Positions 7,655 to 15,885 of a stretch of DNA of 51,215 nt are shown piece after piece. The notes beneath the pieces are model-generated. The model saw only the letters and a program-made list of their open reading frames with translations, did no database searches and had not been told where the DNA came from. Origin of the DNA: Kiritimatiellia bacterium (lineage in GTDB: Bacteria > Verrucomicrobiota > Kiritimatiellia > RFP12 > UBA1067); assembly GCA_017628025.1 (NCBI GenBank), contig JAGBZX010000019.1:1-51215 (forward strand), given 5' to 3'. Positions within the stretch are counted from its first letter, which is position 1. Each line of letters begins with the position of its first letter. The position numbers were made by a program, and so were the translations under genes.

Positions 7655-8860
7655 ATGAATGATTTTATTTTTTACTCTCCTACAAAATTTATTTTTTGCC
7701 GTGGCGCGGCTACCTTAACTGGTCAACAACTTTCTTCTCTTGGATTTAAAAACACCCTTATCGTTTATGGTGGCTCATCGGCTATTTCAAGTGGCCTAAT
7801 ACAAAAAGTAAAAACTTCCCTTGATAACTTTCATATATCATGCGTTGAACTTTCTGGAATTCGCCCTAACCCCGAAGTCACCAGTGTGCGTCAGGGTATA
7901 AAACTTGCACGAGAAAATAAATGCGACTCAATTCTAGCTGTCGGTGGTGGTAGCGTAATTGACGCGGCAAAGGCCATTTCATTTGGAATAAACTATTCTG
8001 GTGATGTTTGGGATTTTTTTGAAGGCAGAGCTATAATTAAAGAGTGCCTTCCTGTTAGCGTTGTTTTAACATTACCTGCTGCTGGCTCAGAAGGCTCTGC
8101 TTCTTGTGTTATTAGTAACGACGAAATCAAAGCCAAGCGCGGCATAGGAAGTGACGCGATGCGACCGCGCCTAGCGTTTCTTGACCCAGAAACAACGTTT
8201 TCTCTGCCTGCATACCAAACTGCTGCAGGCGTAACAGACATGATTGCCCATGTATGTGAGCGTTATTTTAGCGGCGCGCCTGACGCACCTATTACCGACT
8301 CTCTTGCCACTTCTCTTATTAAAGAACTTATCAAGGCCGCTCCTGAAGCGATAAAAAATCCTACCTCCTACGATGCAAGAGCTTCAATTATGTGGGCAGG
8401 GACATTAGCACACAATGACCTTATGGGCTGCGGTCGCTCACTAAATGTTAATTCTCGCGCCGGTGGATGGGAAAGCCATGCCCTAGAGCATGAACTTTCT
8501 GCTGTTGACCCCAAAATAACTCATGGCGCTGGGCTTGCAGTTATGATGCCGAAATGGATGGAATATGTTTGGCGAGAAGACCCAACTAGATTTATAAAAT
8601 TTGGAAGAGATGTGTTTGGCATTTCGCCAGAGACGCAGTCAAAAAATGACATAGAAAAGGCCGTCCTCCTAACTATAGAAAAATTGAAATCATTTTTTGT
8701 TTCTATCGGCATGCCTAATTCTCTTTCAGATTTTGGGCTTGATCGCTCTCAGGTAGACAGCCTTTTAACTGGATTAGAAAAAAGCAAAGGGCGAATTTTT
8801 GGGGCATTTAAAAAACTTTCTCCTGAAGATGCTAGGGCTATTTACTTATCAGCATTTTAA
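7655..8860 (+). CDS. Iron-containing (group III) alcohol dehydrogenase, butanol dehydrogenase-like
   Basis: 401 residues, typical of group III alcohol dehydrogenases. The N-terminal domain has the dinucleotide-binding GGGSVIDAAKAIS segment (about residues 98-110). The C-terminal helical domain has metal-ligand segments GVTDMIAHVCERYF and ESHALEHELSAVDPKITHGAG. These enzymes interconvert aldehydes and alcohols with NAD(P)H, here perhaps as a fermentation electron sink, which fits the nearby pyruvate:ferredoxin oxidoreductase. The closest recognisable type is the BdhA/BdhB/YqhD-like branch; exact substrate unknown. AAGAGG precedes the ATG. Confidence 0.9.
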   Translation: MNDFIFYSPTKFIFCRGAATLTGQQLSSLGFKNTLIVYGGSSAISSGLIQKVKTSLDNFHISCVELSGIRPNPEVTSVRQGIKLARENKCDSILAVGGGSVIDAAKAISFGINYSGDVWDFFEGRAIIKECLPVSVVLTLPAAGSEGSASCVISNDEIKAKRGIGSDAMRPRLAFLDPETTFSLPAYQTAAGVTDMIAHVCERYFSGAPDAPITDSLATSLIKELIKAAPEAIKNPTSYDARASIMWAGTLAHNDLMGCGRSLNVNSRAGGWESHALEHELSAVDPKITHGAGLAVMMPKWMEYVWREDPTRFIKFGRDVFGISPETQSKNDIEKAVLLTIEKLKSFFVSIGMPNSLSDFGLDRSQVDSLLTGLEKSKGRIFGAFKKLSPEDARAIYLSAF

Positions 8861-8873
8861 AAGCTTATTTATT

Positions 8874-11009
8874 ATGAAAATACTCCTAGTAATATTAGCC
8901 CTCACATTTTCAATCTCACTTTATGCCCAAAGAGTTTGCTTATTTGATTTTGAAGAGCCACCACCCCTCTCTTCTTCATCGTCAACCAGCATGGGCTCTC
9001 AAGTTTCAATTTCCACTAATTTCTTCACACTAGGTAAATCTTCTCTTAGACTAAGTTCTAAAAAATGGTTTTGCAAAAAATGCAAATGTACATTTGCAGA
9101 ATTCCCCCTGCCATCTGATTTATCTCGCTTTACTGCTATTAGATTTGACGCGTTACTATGTTATGAAAAAGGTGCAACTGGAACTATAAGCTTTATCGGC
9201 AAAAACAAAAACCTTATAAAGCCGTTTTATTTTTCTCGACCAGGCGCTAGGAGTTTTACTTTTCTATTACCAAAAGACAAGCAAAACATAACTCATGTAC
9301 GTTTCACCTCTTCTCGACCAGAGAACGAAATTGACATCTATATTGATAATGTTCAGCTTTTAGACAAGGAAGAAAACATAAACAACATAATCGATGAACA
9401 CACACTAAAAAGAGAACGAGAAATTGATAATCTTACCGCCGAGCGCGACCACCTTATTTCTTATACTCGCTTTCTTGCCGCATGCATTGAATCCGGAACT
9501 ATTACAAATTCAATTTTGTTAGGCTATGCCTCATCAATGGAAAAAGTACGTCCAAGAGCTAGATTTAATGCATCGCCTGCAAAAAAACTTTCTCTTTCGC
9601 TAGCTGGCAACGAATACGAATCTATACAGCTTGTTATCGCGCCTTACACTAACGATCTTAATGATGTAAAAGTCGAACTAGTAGCTGATATAACTGACGC
9701 GAAAGGGAATCGTATTGGAAAAGATTCAATTAAAATTTCTCCTGTCGGTTATGTACATACAAAAACTCCCCTATCTAGGTGGCAGATTGCGCAGACACCT
9801 CTTTCCGGTTGGTGGCCAGACCCTATTCTTGATTATCCTCTTACTCTTAATATTCGCTCTAATGATGTTCAAAGTTTTTGGATAAAAGTCCATGCTACTC
9901 AACATCATAAGCCTGGCCTCTATAAAGGCGAGGTAAAGGTCTCGGTTTCAGGCGAAGAAAAGGCAAGAATTCCACTTGAAGTTAAACTCCGCTCTTATCA
10001 CTTGCCGAAAAGGTTTCCTCTTGACACATTAACATCAAGTACTCGCCATAACTTAAGTGCGGATTTTCTCGAAGATTTTCTTATCTTCTCAAATCAGCTT
10101 TATTGCAGAGAGCCTAACCTAGCAGACGTCGATGCCGCTATAAAAAGAAACACCTTAGGCATAATAAATCTTGGGTGGGTCGAGGTAGAACGCGATATGA
10201 GTAAAAATTTTGACTTAGACAAATGGGCTAAAACTTATATGCCGCGTCTAGAGAAAGCGTATCATGAACTATCAAAACGCGGCGTCCAAAGCAACGCTGT
10301 AGTTTATGCCTGCGATGAATTGCCTAAAGAAGCGTCTCATCGACTTAGGGACATCGTTAAACTAATTAAAGAACGCCTACCTTATGTTAAAGTCTTAACA
10401 ACATCATTTGACTCTGATGCGGGCTTAAAAGGCGCTACCCTTTCTGAAATAGACGCAATGTGCCCAACAACAAAGCGCTATGTTGAAGAATTAGATAAAG
10501 TTCAATTAGCTAGAAAAAACGGCAAAAAAATCTGGTGGTATATCTGCAAAGACCCAGAGCCGCCTTTTGCTAATGCCTATATTGAGTGCCCTGCAATTGA
10601 TTTAAGAGCGCTAATGGGGGCCATGACAACAAAATGGCGACCTGACGGCTTTTTATATTGGAGCCTTACGCAGTGGCGCAAAAATAAACCTCTGGTCAAC
10701 GGCCCTTTTATTTCAGATTGGGAAACAGAATCATATGAAGATTATAATGGCGATGGCTCATGGTTGTACCCAGGCCCAGAAGGCAAAGCCTTGTCATCTA
10801 TTAGGCTCGAGAATTTTAGAGATGGGCTTGAAGATTATGCTGCCGCCATGCTACTAGAAAAACTAGGCGGCGACCCCATGCCTGGAGAGGAACTAGTCAA
10901 AACACCAAAAGATTTCTCACGAAATCCTCAGGATTACTTAAACTGGCGTGAAAAAATCTCTGATGAGATTGAAAAAAGAATATCTACTGAAGCGGCGCGC
11001 GGCGAATAA
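8874..11009 (+). CDS. Secreted GH123-like glycoside hydrolase (DUF4091)
   Basis: 711 residues from the ATG at 8874. That start gives a clear signal peptide (MKILLVILALTFSISLYAQ), whereas an earlier in-frame ATG at 8799 would lie inside the upstream gene and spoil it. A beta-rich N-terminal region is followed by a short helical linker. The C-terminal half is the GH123/DUF4091 catalytic fold, with the Asp-Glu pair in VVYACDELPKEA (about residue 480) and the late conserved segment YWSLTQWRKNKP. GH123 enzymes cleave beta-N-acetylgalactosamine from glycans; activity here is inferred. The gene starts 13 bases after the dehydrogenase stop. Its last 29 bases are also the 3' end of rnpB on the other strand. 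Confidence 0.85.
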   Translation: MKILLVILALTFSISLYAQRVCLFDFEEPPPLSSSSSTSMGSQVSISTNFFTLGKSSLRLSSKKWFCKKCKCTFAEFPLPSDLSRFTAIRFDALLCYEKGATGTISFIGKNKNLIKPFYFSRPGARSFTFLLPKDKQNITHVRFTSSRPENEIDIYIDNVQLLDKEENINNIIDEHTLKREREIDNLTAERDHLISYTRFLAACIESGTITNSILLGYASSMEKVRPRARFNASPAKKLSLSLAGNEYESIQLVIAPYTNDLNDVKVELVADITDAKGNRIGKDSIKISPVGYVHTKTPLSRWQIAQTPLSGWWPDPILDYPLTLNIRSNDVQSFWIKVHATQHHKPGLYKGEVKVSVSGEEKARIPLEVKLRSYHLPKRFPLDTLTSSTRHNLSADFLEDFLIFSNQLYCREPNLADVDAAIKRNTLGIINLGWVEVERDMSKNFDLDKWAKTYMPRLEKAYHELSKRGVQSNAVVYACDELPKEASHRLRDIVKLIKERLPYVKVLTTSFDSDAGLKGATLSEIDAMCPTTKRYVEELDKVQLARKNGKKIWWYICKDPEPPFANAYIECPAIDLRALMGAMTTKWRPDGFLYWSLTQWRKNKPLVNGPFISDWETESYEDYNGDGSWLYPGPEGKALSSIRLENFRDGLEDYAAAMLLEKLGGDPMPGEELVKTPKDFSRNPQDYLNWREKISDEIEKRISTEAARGE

Positions 11010-11395
11010 GCCAGATTCTGTTCTCTATTCAAAGATTTTCATCTCTAAATAGATCCGATCATTCATCTATAGCGATCAACCCGGGGCCTTATGGCACATA
11101 CGTGCGCAGCCAGACTGGCCGCCCGTCGGCCCCCTATTTGATCTTGCTCCAGGGAGGGTTTACCTTGCGCCTGCCTTTTACAGCAAGCCGGTGGGCTCTT
11201 ACCCCGCCATTTCACCGTTTTCCTTCCGCTATGCTTGGCACATGGATGGTACGTCTATTTTCTGTGGCACTTTCCATCACACGGGATTACCCCGCGTCTT
11301 CCGCCCTTAACGAACGGATCCCTTGCCATATGGAGTCCGGACTTTCCTCTGTCAAAAGACAGCGACCGGTCACTCGCACGCCGCTTCAGTAGATA
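10981..11395 (-). ncRNA. rnpB: RNase P RNA, bacterial class A
   Basis: The minus strand shows the conserved core of RNase P RNA: AGAGGAAAGTCCGGACTCC near the 5' side (11350-11332), GGAGCAAGATCAAATAGG in the middle, and ACAGAATCTGGCTTAT near the 3' end. The RNA is the catalytic subunit that trims tRNA 5' leaders. The ends are set by helix P1: TATCTACTGAAGCGGCG (11395-11379) pairs perfectly over 17 bases with the complement of 10981-10997. That P1 is longer than usual, and its 3' strand lies within the last codons of the convergent GH123-like gene. The gene starts 13 bases past the stop of the zinc-ribbon gene. Exact mature ends are uncertain by a few bases. Confidence 0.95.
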
Positions 11396-11408
11396 ATAAA
11401 GAACTAAA

Positions 11409-12134
11409 TTAAGCGTAGAGAATTCGCCCGCAGACATTGCAGGCGACAACTCTCATCGGCTTGCCTTCAGCGGCATTCTTAGCGTTTATTTTCACGAGCT
11501 GTGCAACGCTAGGAGGCTGCTGTAAATTGCAACCATCGCAAACACCCTCGTCAGTAAGAGGCGAAACTACAGGCCAACGCCTCGTGCGAAGACGCTCATA
11601 TGCCAACAGAAACGAAGGATCAGAAACGAGCTTTTCTTTTTCACCACGCTCTGCCTTGGCAACGGCAAGCTCAGATTCTACATAAGCGATACGCTCATCA
11701 AACTCTGCCACATGAGCATCAACAACGCTCTTCTGTGCATCATATTCTGCCTTAGCCTTAGCGATAGCTTCATTAGCACTAGGCAAACGATCAGTAGTTG
11801 CGAGTATATTATTCTCAAGCGTATCAATCTCGTGATCAATCTGATCAATCTGAATAGAAAACTGTTGATACTCTTTATTGGTCTTTAATGAAAGCTGAGC
11901 ACGCTTCAACTCATCTTTTTTCTTGCGAAGTTCTTCTGCCTCTGCTTCATAGGCCTTAATACGATCTTCGTATTGTTCTAAAACAGCCTCAGCGGCTTTA
12001 ACCTCAGCGCTGGCACCATTAAGCCCTGCCATTTCATGCGCCTTTCTCGCTGGGAGATGCTTGAGTTCCTTTTCGAACTCCATTACGCGACCATCAACGT
12101 CCTGCAAATCAAGAAGCGCATCAATGACAGACAC
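11409..12134 (-). CDS. Coiled-coil C4 zinc-ribbon protein (CT398/CdsZ-like, DUF164)
   Basis: 241 residues. Residues 1 to about 175 form a long charged coiled coil, and the C-terminus carries a C4 zinc ribbon (CDGC ... CNVCGRILYA). This is the CT398/CdsZ family; the chlamydial member has been linked to type III secretion and sigma-54, but the general role in bacteria is unsettled. I place the start at the GTG at 12134 (MSVIDALLDLQ), preceded by GGAAAGGA. The frame stays open further upstream, but only by reading through two tRNA genes. The gene is sandwiched between tRNA-His and rnpB on the same strand. Confidence 0.85.
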   Translation of the reverse strand: MSVIDALLDLQDVDGRVMEFEKELKHLPARKAHEMAGLNGASAEVKAAEAVLEQYEDRIKAYEAEAEELRKKKDELKRAQLSLKTNKEYQQFSIQIDQIDHEIDTLENNILATTDRLPSANEAIAKAKAEYDAQKSVVDAHVAEFDERIAYVESELAVAKAERGEKEKLVSDPSFLLAYERLRTRRWPVVSPLTDEGVCDGCNLQQPPSVAQLVKINAKNAAEGKPMRVVACNVCGRILYA

Positions 12135-12160
12135 TGTTTTAGTCCTTTCCAACTTCAAAC

Positions 12161-12237
12161 TGGGGCAGGAGACGGGACTCGAACCCGCAACCCACAGAAT
12201 CACAATCTGTTGATCTAACCATTGATCTACTCCCGCC
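12161..12237 (-). tRNA. tRNA-His (GTG)
   Basis: The cloverleaf on the minus strand has acceptor GCGGGAG paired with CTCCTGC, T arm GCGGG-TTCGAGT-CCCGT, and anticodon loop TTGTGAT (anticodon GTG, 12203-12201). An extra G at 12237 faces discriminator C73, the identity element of tRNA-His. CCA is encoded. Confidence 0.96.
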
Positions 12238-12245
12238 ATCTTTAC

Positions 12246-12321
12246 TGGAGCCAGGTAAGGGACTCGAACCCCCGACCTGCTCATTACGAATGAGCCGCAC
12301 TACCAACTGTGCTAACCTGGC
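12246..12321 (-). tRNA. tRNA-Thr (CGT)
   Basis: Acceptor GCCAGGT pairs with ACCTGGC, the discriminator is U, and CCA is encoded. The anticodon stem GCTCA/TGAGC encloses loop TTCGTAA, giving anticodon CGT for ACG codons. The T stem has two G-U pairs. It lies nine bases upstream of tRNA-His and is the first gene after a strong promoter. Confidence 0.96.
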
Positions 12322-12336
12322 TTGTGATTTCCTATT

Positions 12337-12366
12337 AGTATATCAAAAGCCCGTGCACAATGTCAA
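12337..12366 (-). promoter_or_regulatory. Strong promoter of the tRNA-Thr/tRNA-His/zinc-ribbon/rnpB unit
   Basis: The minus strand has TTGACA (12366-12361), an 18-base spacer ending in TGA, then TATACT (12342-12337). Transcription should start near 12330, about nine bases before tRNA-Thr. No room for another promoter exists between the zinc-ribbon stop and rnpB, so rnpB is either co-transcribed or has a promoter inside the zinc-ribbon gene. Confidence 0.7.
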
Positions 12367-12423
12367 CAGGAACATAGTACCATAACGTAATCGGTTACTC
12401 GGTTGTGATATCCAAGAGCAAAA

Positions 12424-12521
12424 AACTTCGCGAACGAAAGCGAACTTTGCGTGAGTTTTAAACACACCACCGAAACTGGTATTGATAATTGGTACTGGCA
12501 ACACTGGCAACATTGGCAACA
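12424..12521. repeat. Composite intergenic repeat with a 9-bp ladder
   Basis: The 12367-12569 gap has no gene. 12424-12455 matches 48511-48542 at 28 of 32 positions. 12455-12521 is a relative of 34873-34940: both start GTTTTAAAC, pass through ACTGGTATTG, and end in three tandem copies of the nonamer ACTGGCAAC/ATTGGCAAC. Same orientation in both places. Function unknown. Confidence 0.65.
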
Positions 12522-12569
12522 ATAATTCGTTCCTCTACGGCCATCTATCGAAAGCCCTTTACAAGATAT

Positions 12570-13958
12570 TCACTTTTTAGACATATTCCCCAATAACACA
12601 ATTTTCTTCCACTTTCCGCATTTCCATCTAATAAGAGTTCCTGTACAAATCACAAGCACATATCCAACCATAGTGGCCCACAACGCCGGCATCGTATTAT
12701 GAAATCTCGCCACAATAAAAACTACTGGAAGCCAAATAATAAACGATGCAATAAACATCCATGCCATGACAAATTTCGTATCTCCAGCTCCCTTAAGCGC
12801 GCCTGAAACAATCGTGTCTGTCGCATCAAATACCATCCACGCTCCCATTAAAATAAGCAATAAAAAACCAACTGACATAAATTCATCTCTATACTCTAAT
12901 TGAGATGGAGCAAATAACAATAATAACGGCTTATGTAGTAAAGCAACTGCCGCGCAGGAAGCAACAACAAAGCATAGCCCTAACAAAAGAGTTTTTTTAG
13001 CTGCTATTCGCGCCGCATCCGTATCTCCCCTTCCACAACACTGACCTACTAGCGTCTGCGCACCTATGGCAAAGCCCATTACTGGAGCATATAACAAATA
13101 ATTAACTGTAAAACATGCGTTGGAAGCGGCAAATGCAACATCGCCTACCCTGCCAGTTATAAAAACAAATATAGTAAATGATGCCATGTTTAAAACATCA
13201 TAAGCCCCAGATGGTATACCAAAGCGAAGTATTTGTCTTATAAGCTCTAGCAACTTTGAAAAATCTTCCTTTAAATCTATTGCATAACTTTTTATATCAC
13301 GTCTTGCTAAAAGCAACAAAATTACAAACTGAACAATTAGCGAGCCCACAGTCGCATATGCCGCGCCCTTTATACCCATTTCCGGAACACCCCCCCAACC
13401 AAAAATAAGTATTGGATCAACTATTATATTAATAATATTACCTAAAAGACTTACCCAAAAGACTATCCTAGTTTTACCCCTTCCAGTAAAATACGATGTT
13501 ACCGCCATCTGACCAAACACAAAAAAACCACACGCTATAACAATATTGTAATATGATTTTTCTAATTTAAAAATATCTGTAGAAGCCGCTGTCAGAGAAA
13601 AAATAAAATCACCTAAAGGAATTAGCGGAAACATTAATAATCCCGATATAAGTGCCATCAACAACCCTGCTCGATAACTCCTAATAGTATTTATATTATC
13701 TTGAGCGCCATAATACTGCGAAACAAATACTCCCGAATAACCAACAACTGATTGGAAGAAGCTCATGAAAATCCATGCTAATGTAGTTGCTGGTAATATA
13801 GCCTCTAACGCTACCATCGAATGCCGCGCCAGATAAGCACGGTCGACAAATTGCATAACCGCACTATTAACCATCCCAAGCGCTATCGGCCAGACAAGTT
13901 TAAATATGTCAAAATACGAAGGGACAGCCCTAGACAAATCTTTTCTTTTTGATGGCAT
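12570..13958 (-). CDS. MATE-family efflux transporter
   Basis: 462 residues with about twelve transmembrane helices in two repeated halves, as in the MATE family of cation-coupled drug/toxin exporters of the inner membrane. Family-like segments include FVDRAYLARHSMVALEAI near the first helix, GYSGVFVSQYYGAQD after helix 2, and the matching IGAQTLVGQCCGRGD in the second half. Substrate unknown. It is the last gene of the minus-strand run from 20148 and begins 11 bases after tsaD. No clear ribosome binding site. Confidence 0.92.
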   Translation of the reverse strand: MPSKRKDLSRAVPSYFDIFKLVWPIALGMVNSAVMQFVDRAYLARHSMVALEAILPATTLAWIFMSFFQSVVGYSGVFVSQYYGAQDNINTIRSYRAGLLMALISGLLMFPLIPLGDFIFSLTAASTDIFKLEKSYYNIVIACGFFVFGQMAVTSYFTGRGKTRIVFWVSLLGNIINIIVDPILIFGWGGVPEMGIKGAAYATVGSLIVQFVILLLLARRDIKSYAIDLKEDFSKLLELIRQILRFGIPSGAYDVLNMASFTIFVFITGRVGDVAFAASNACFTVNYLLYAPVMGFAIGAQTLVGQCCGRGDTDAARIAAKKTLLLGLCFVVASCAAVALLHKPLLLLFAPSQLEYRDEFMSVGFLLLILMGAWMVFDATDTIVSGALKGAGDTKFVMAWMFIASFIIWLPVVFIVARFHNTMPALWATMVGYVLVICTGTLIRWKCGKWKKIVLLGNMSKK

Positions 13959-13969
13959 ACTTTTCTAGC

Positions 13970-15034
13970 TTAGGAGCAAGAACAAAGCGAGGGCGAAACA
14001 TCTATAGACATAGCTTCTTCACCTGTTATGTTGCGCCTATAAAATGCCAAGCCTGCAATCATCGCAGCATTATCTCCGCAATACTTGGGCTTTGCCACCA
14101 TAAGTTTTACATTTGTCTTGTTTGCTACTTCAGATAAAACTTCTCGTAGGCGCGAGTTTAACGAAACACCACCGCCAATAATCAGAGATTTGTAATTACT
14201 GCCAGAGAGCGCATTAAGTGTACGATCGGCAACTGATTGCACTATAGCTTCTTGATATGAAGTTATAATGCGAGGAATCTCTGATTGTTCTTTCAAAACT
14301 TCAACTCCGCCCTGACTTTGTACATATCTTAACAGCGCTGTCTTTAGTCCAGAAAAAGAAACGCAATAATCAGCATCAAGCCCCGAGAGAGATGCGACAT
14401 TAGCTCGAGGTCTGCCCTTGGGAAACTGTATCAAGTTAGAGTTTGGATTTTCTTGAATATACTGACGCGAGACTTTATCAATAACAGGCCCACCAGGATA
14501 GCCTAAACCAAGCAGTTTTGCCGCCTTATCAAACGCCTCTCCAGCAGCATCATCAAGCGTTTGACCGATAATTGAGTATGAACCATAATCTTGAAGATTA
14601 TACCACGTTGTATGCCCGCCCGAAATAACTAAGCCTAGCGCTGGAAGACATTCTTCAGGCGGCGGTGTTTCTTGAGTGCCGGCATCAAACAAGAAAGGCG
14701 TATGCAAATGCGCCTCAATATGATTTATCGCTATTAGAGGAACATTAAGAGACTTTGCTAAACCCTTTGCGGCATTAAGACCAACAATTAAAGCAGGCGA
14801 AAGTCCTGGCCCATAGGTAACCGCTACAGCATCAACTTTTTCTACTAGGGCAGCTTTTATTACGTGGTCAATTTTCTCAACATGAGCACGCGAAGCAATT
14901 TCAGGAACCACACCGCCATAAGGCTGGTGAAGCGGTATTTGCGTATGAACCACACTAGAGACAACCTCTCGACCATCCTTTACAATAGCAGCGGCTGTCT
15001 CGTCGCAACTCGTCTCTATGCCTAAAATATTCAT
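13970..15034 (-). CDS. tsaD: tRNA threonylcarbamoyladenosine transferase TsaD
   Basis: 354 residues, full length. TsaD transfers the threonylcarbamoyl group to A37 of ANN-decoding tRNAs, working with TsaB, TsaC and TsaE (none in this window). Landmarks are the ASKHA nucleotide-binding start MNILGIETSCDETAAAIV, the metal-binding INHIEAHLHTPFL (two His), GLVISGGHTTW, and the second phosphate loop IIGGGVSLNSRLRE. It follows the secreted unknown gene by one base. Confidence 0.97.
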   Translation of the reverse strand: MNILGIETSCDETAAAIVKDGREVVSSVVHTQIPLHQPYGGVVPEIASRAHVEKIDHVIKAALVEKVDAVAVTYGPGLSPALIVGLNAAKGLAKSLNVPLIAINHIEAHLHTPFLFDAGTQETPPPEECLPALGLVISGGHTTWYNLQDYGSYSIIGQTLDDAAGEAFDKAAKLLGLGYPGGPVIDKVSRQYIQENPNSNLIQFPKGRPRANVASLSGLDADYCVSFSGLKTALLRYVQSQGGVEVLKEQSEIPRIITSYQEAIVQSVADRTLNALSGSNYKSLIIGGGVSLNSRLREVLSEVANKTNVKLMVAKPKYCGDNAAMIAGLAFYRRNITGEEAMSIDVSPSLCSCS

Positions 15035-15035
15035 T

Positions 15036-15872
15036 TTACTTCCAAATCTCCCACCATCTGCGCTTGGGCGGCTTTATCTCGTTGCCAGGCGTATTATACA
15101 ATTCGCGCACGCGATTTTGCCCTGCCGTCTCGGGGTCTTGCACCTTTTCGCGGCTTATTAATTCTAGTCCTTTAGGGACTGACCAAAACTCACTACGAAC
15201 AAATGTCTCAGGATCAAAACGATGCAAAACAGTAACTACCCCAGATGGCATAATTGAAATAACTGGAGGTGTTACACGCAAGAACGAACCTAAATCAGTT
15301 GTCACCCAGTTGCGCCAACGAGAACCTTCATCTCTAGCCGCAAGAAAAATATGGTCTGTGCCGTTTCTTGACCACCTAACAAGCTCGAAGTGACGACGAA
15401 GCTGATCATGCCCTTCAAACAATTGAAGCGCAGCAACTTGTTTCATGCCTGTTACGACATTAATTGTCCGCGTCATACCCTCATAACGATGACCACCATG
15501 AACTAAAACTGGACGAACAAGATAGCGTCTTTCTTCTAAAAGCGGAAAATGATCTGCAAGAAATACCTCTAACTTTTGCCCCTGATTAGGTTCTATCACA
15601 AATCGAGCTGTGACTGGAGTTGATGACGACTTCTCTATCTGAGATCTATCATCGGCACGAAACACTTCAATTATAAGTTTATCTTTTGAATTTGCATATC
15701 CTACGCTAACCTTTCGCGGCGAAGCATTTAATACGTCAACTATACCGCGAATCCGCTCTCCGGATACATAATCTATTGAGTCTGGAGTAAAACTTACCTT
15801 TATCTCGCTACTGGTAGCTGCAAAAAGAGCGAGACTTAATATCGATGAAAAAAAAGAAATTATATGTTTCAT
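15036..15872 (-). CDS. Secreted protein of unknown function
   Basis: 278 residues with a signal peptide (MKHIISFFSSILSLALFAAT). The mature part is beta-rich, begins like an immunoglobulin-like fold (IKVSFTPDSIDYVSGERIRG), and ends in a basic tail PPKRRWWEIWK. I do not recognise the family. The later part (VTTDLGSFLRVTPPVISIMPSGVVTVLHRF) has the look of repeated beta-propeller strands. It sits between an MBL hydrolase and tsaD in a tight unit. A ribosome binding site (AAAGG) precedes the ATG. Confidence 0.75.
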   Translation of the reverse strand: MKHIISFFSSILSLALFAATSSEIKVSFTPDSIDYVSGERIRGIVDVLNASPRKVSVGYANSKDKLIIEVFRADDRSQIEKSSSTPVTARFVIEPNQGQKLEVFLADHFPLLEERRYLVRPVLVHGGHRYEGMTRTINVVTGMKQVAALQLFEGHDQLRRHFELVRWSRNGTDHIFLAARDEGSRWRNWVTTDLGSFLRVTPPVISIMPSGVVTVLHRFDPETFVRSEFWSVPKGLELISREKVQDPETAGQNRVRELYNTPGNEIKPPKRRWWEIWK

Positions 15873-15885
15873 TGCATCTACCTTT

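Noticed and set aside
8799-8873. Earlier start for the GH123-like gene
   Set aside because: It lies inside the dehydrogenase gene and would place 25 residues before a clear signal peptide.
12135-12284. Upstream extension of the zinc-ribbon frame to 12284
   Set aside because: It would translate tRNA-His and part of the tRNA-Thr gene. The GTG at 12134 has a ribosome binding site and matches the family start.
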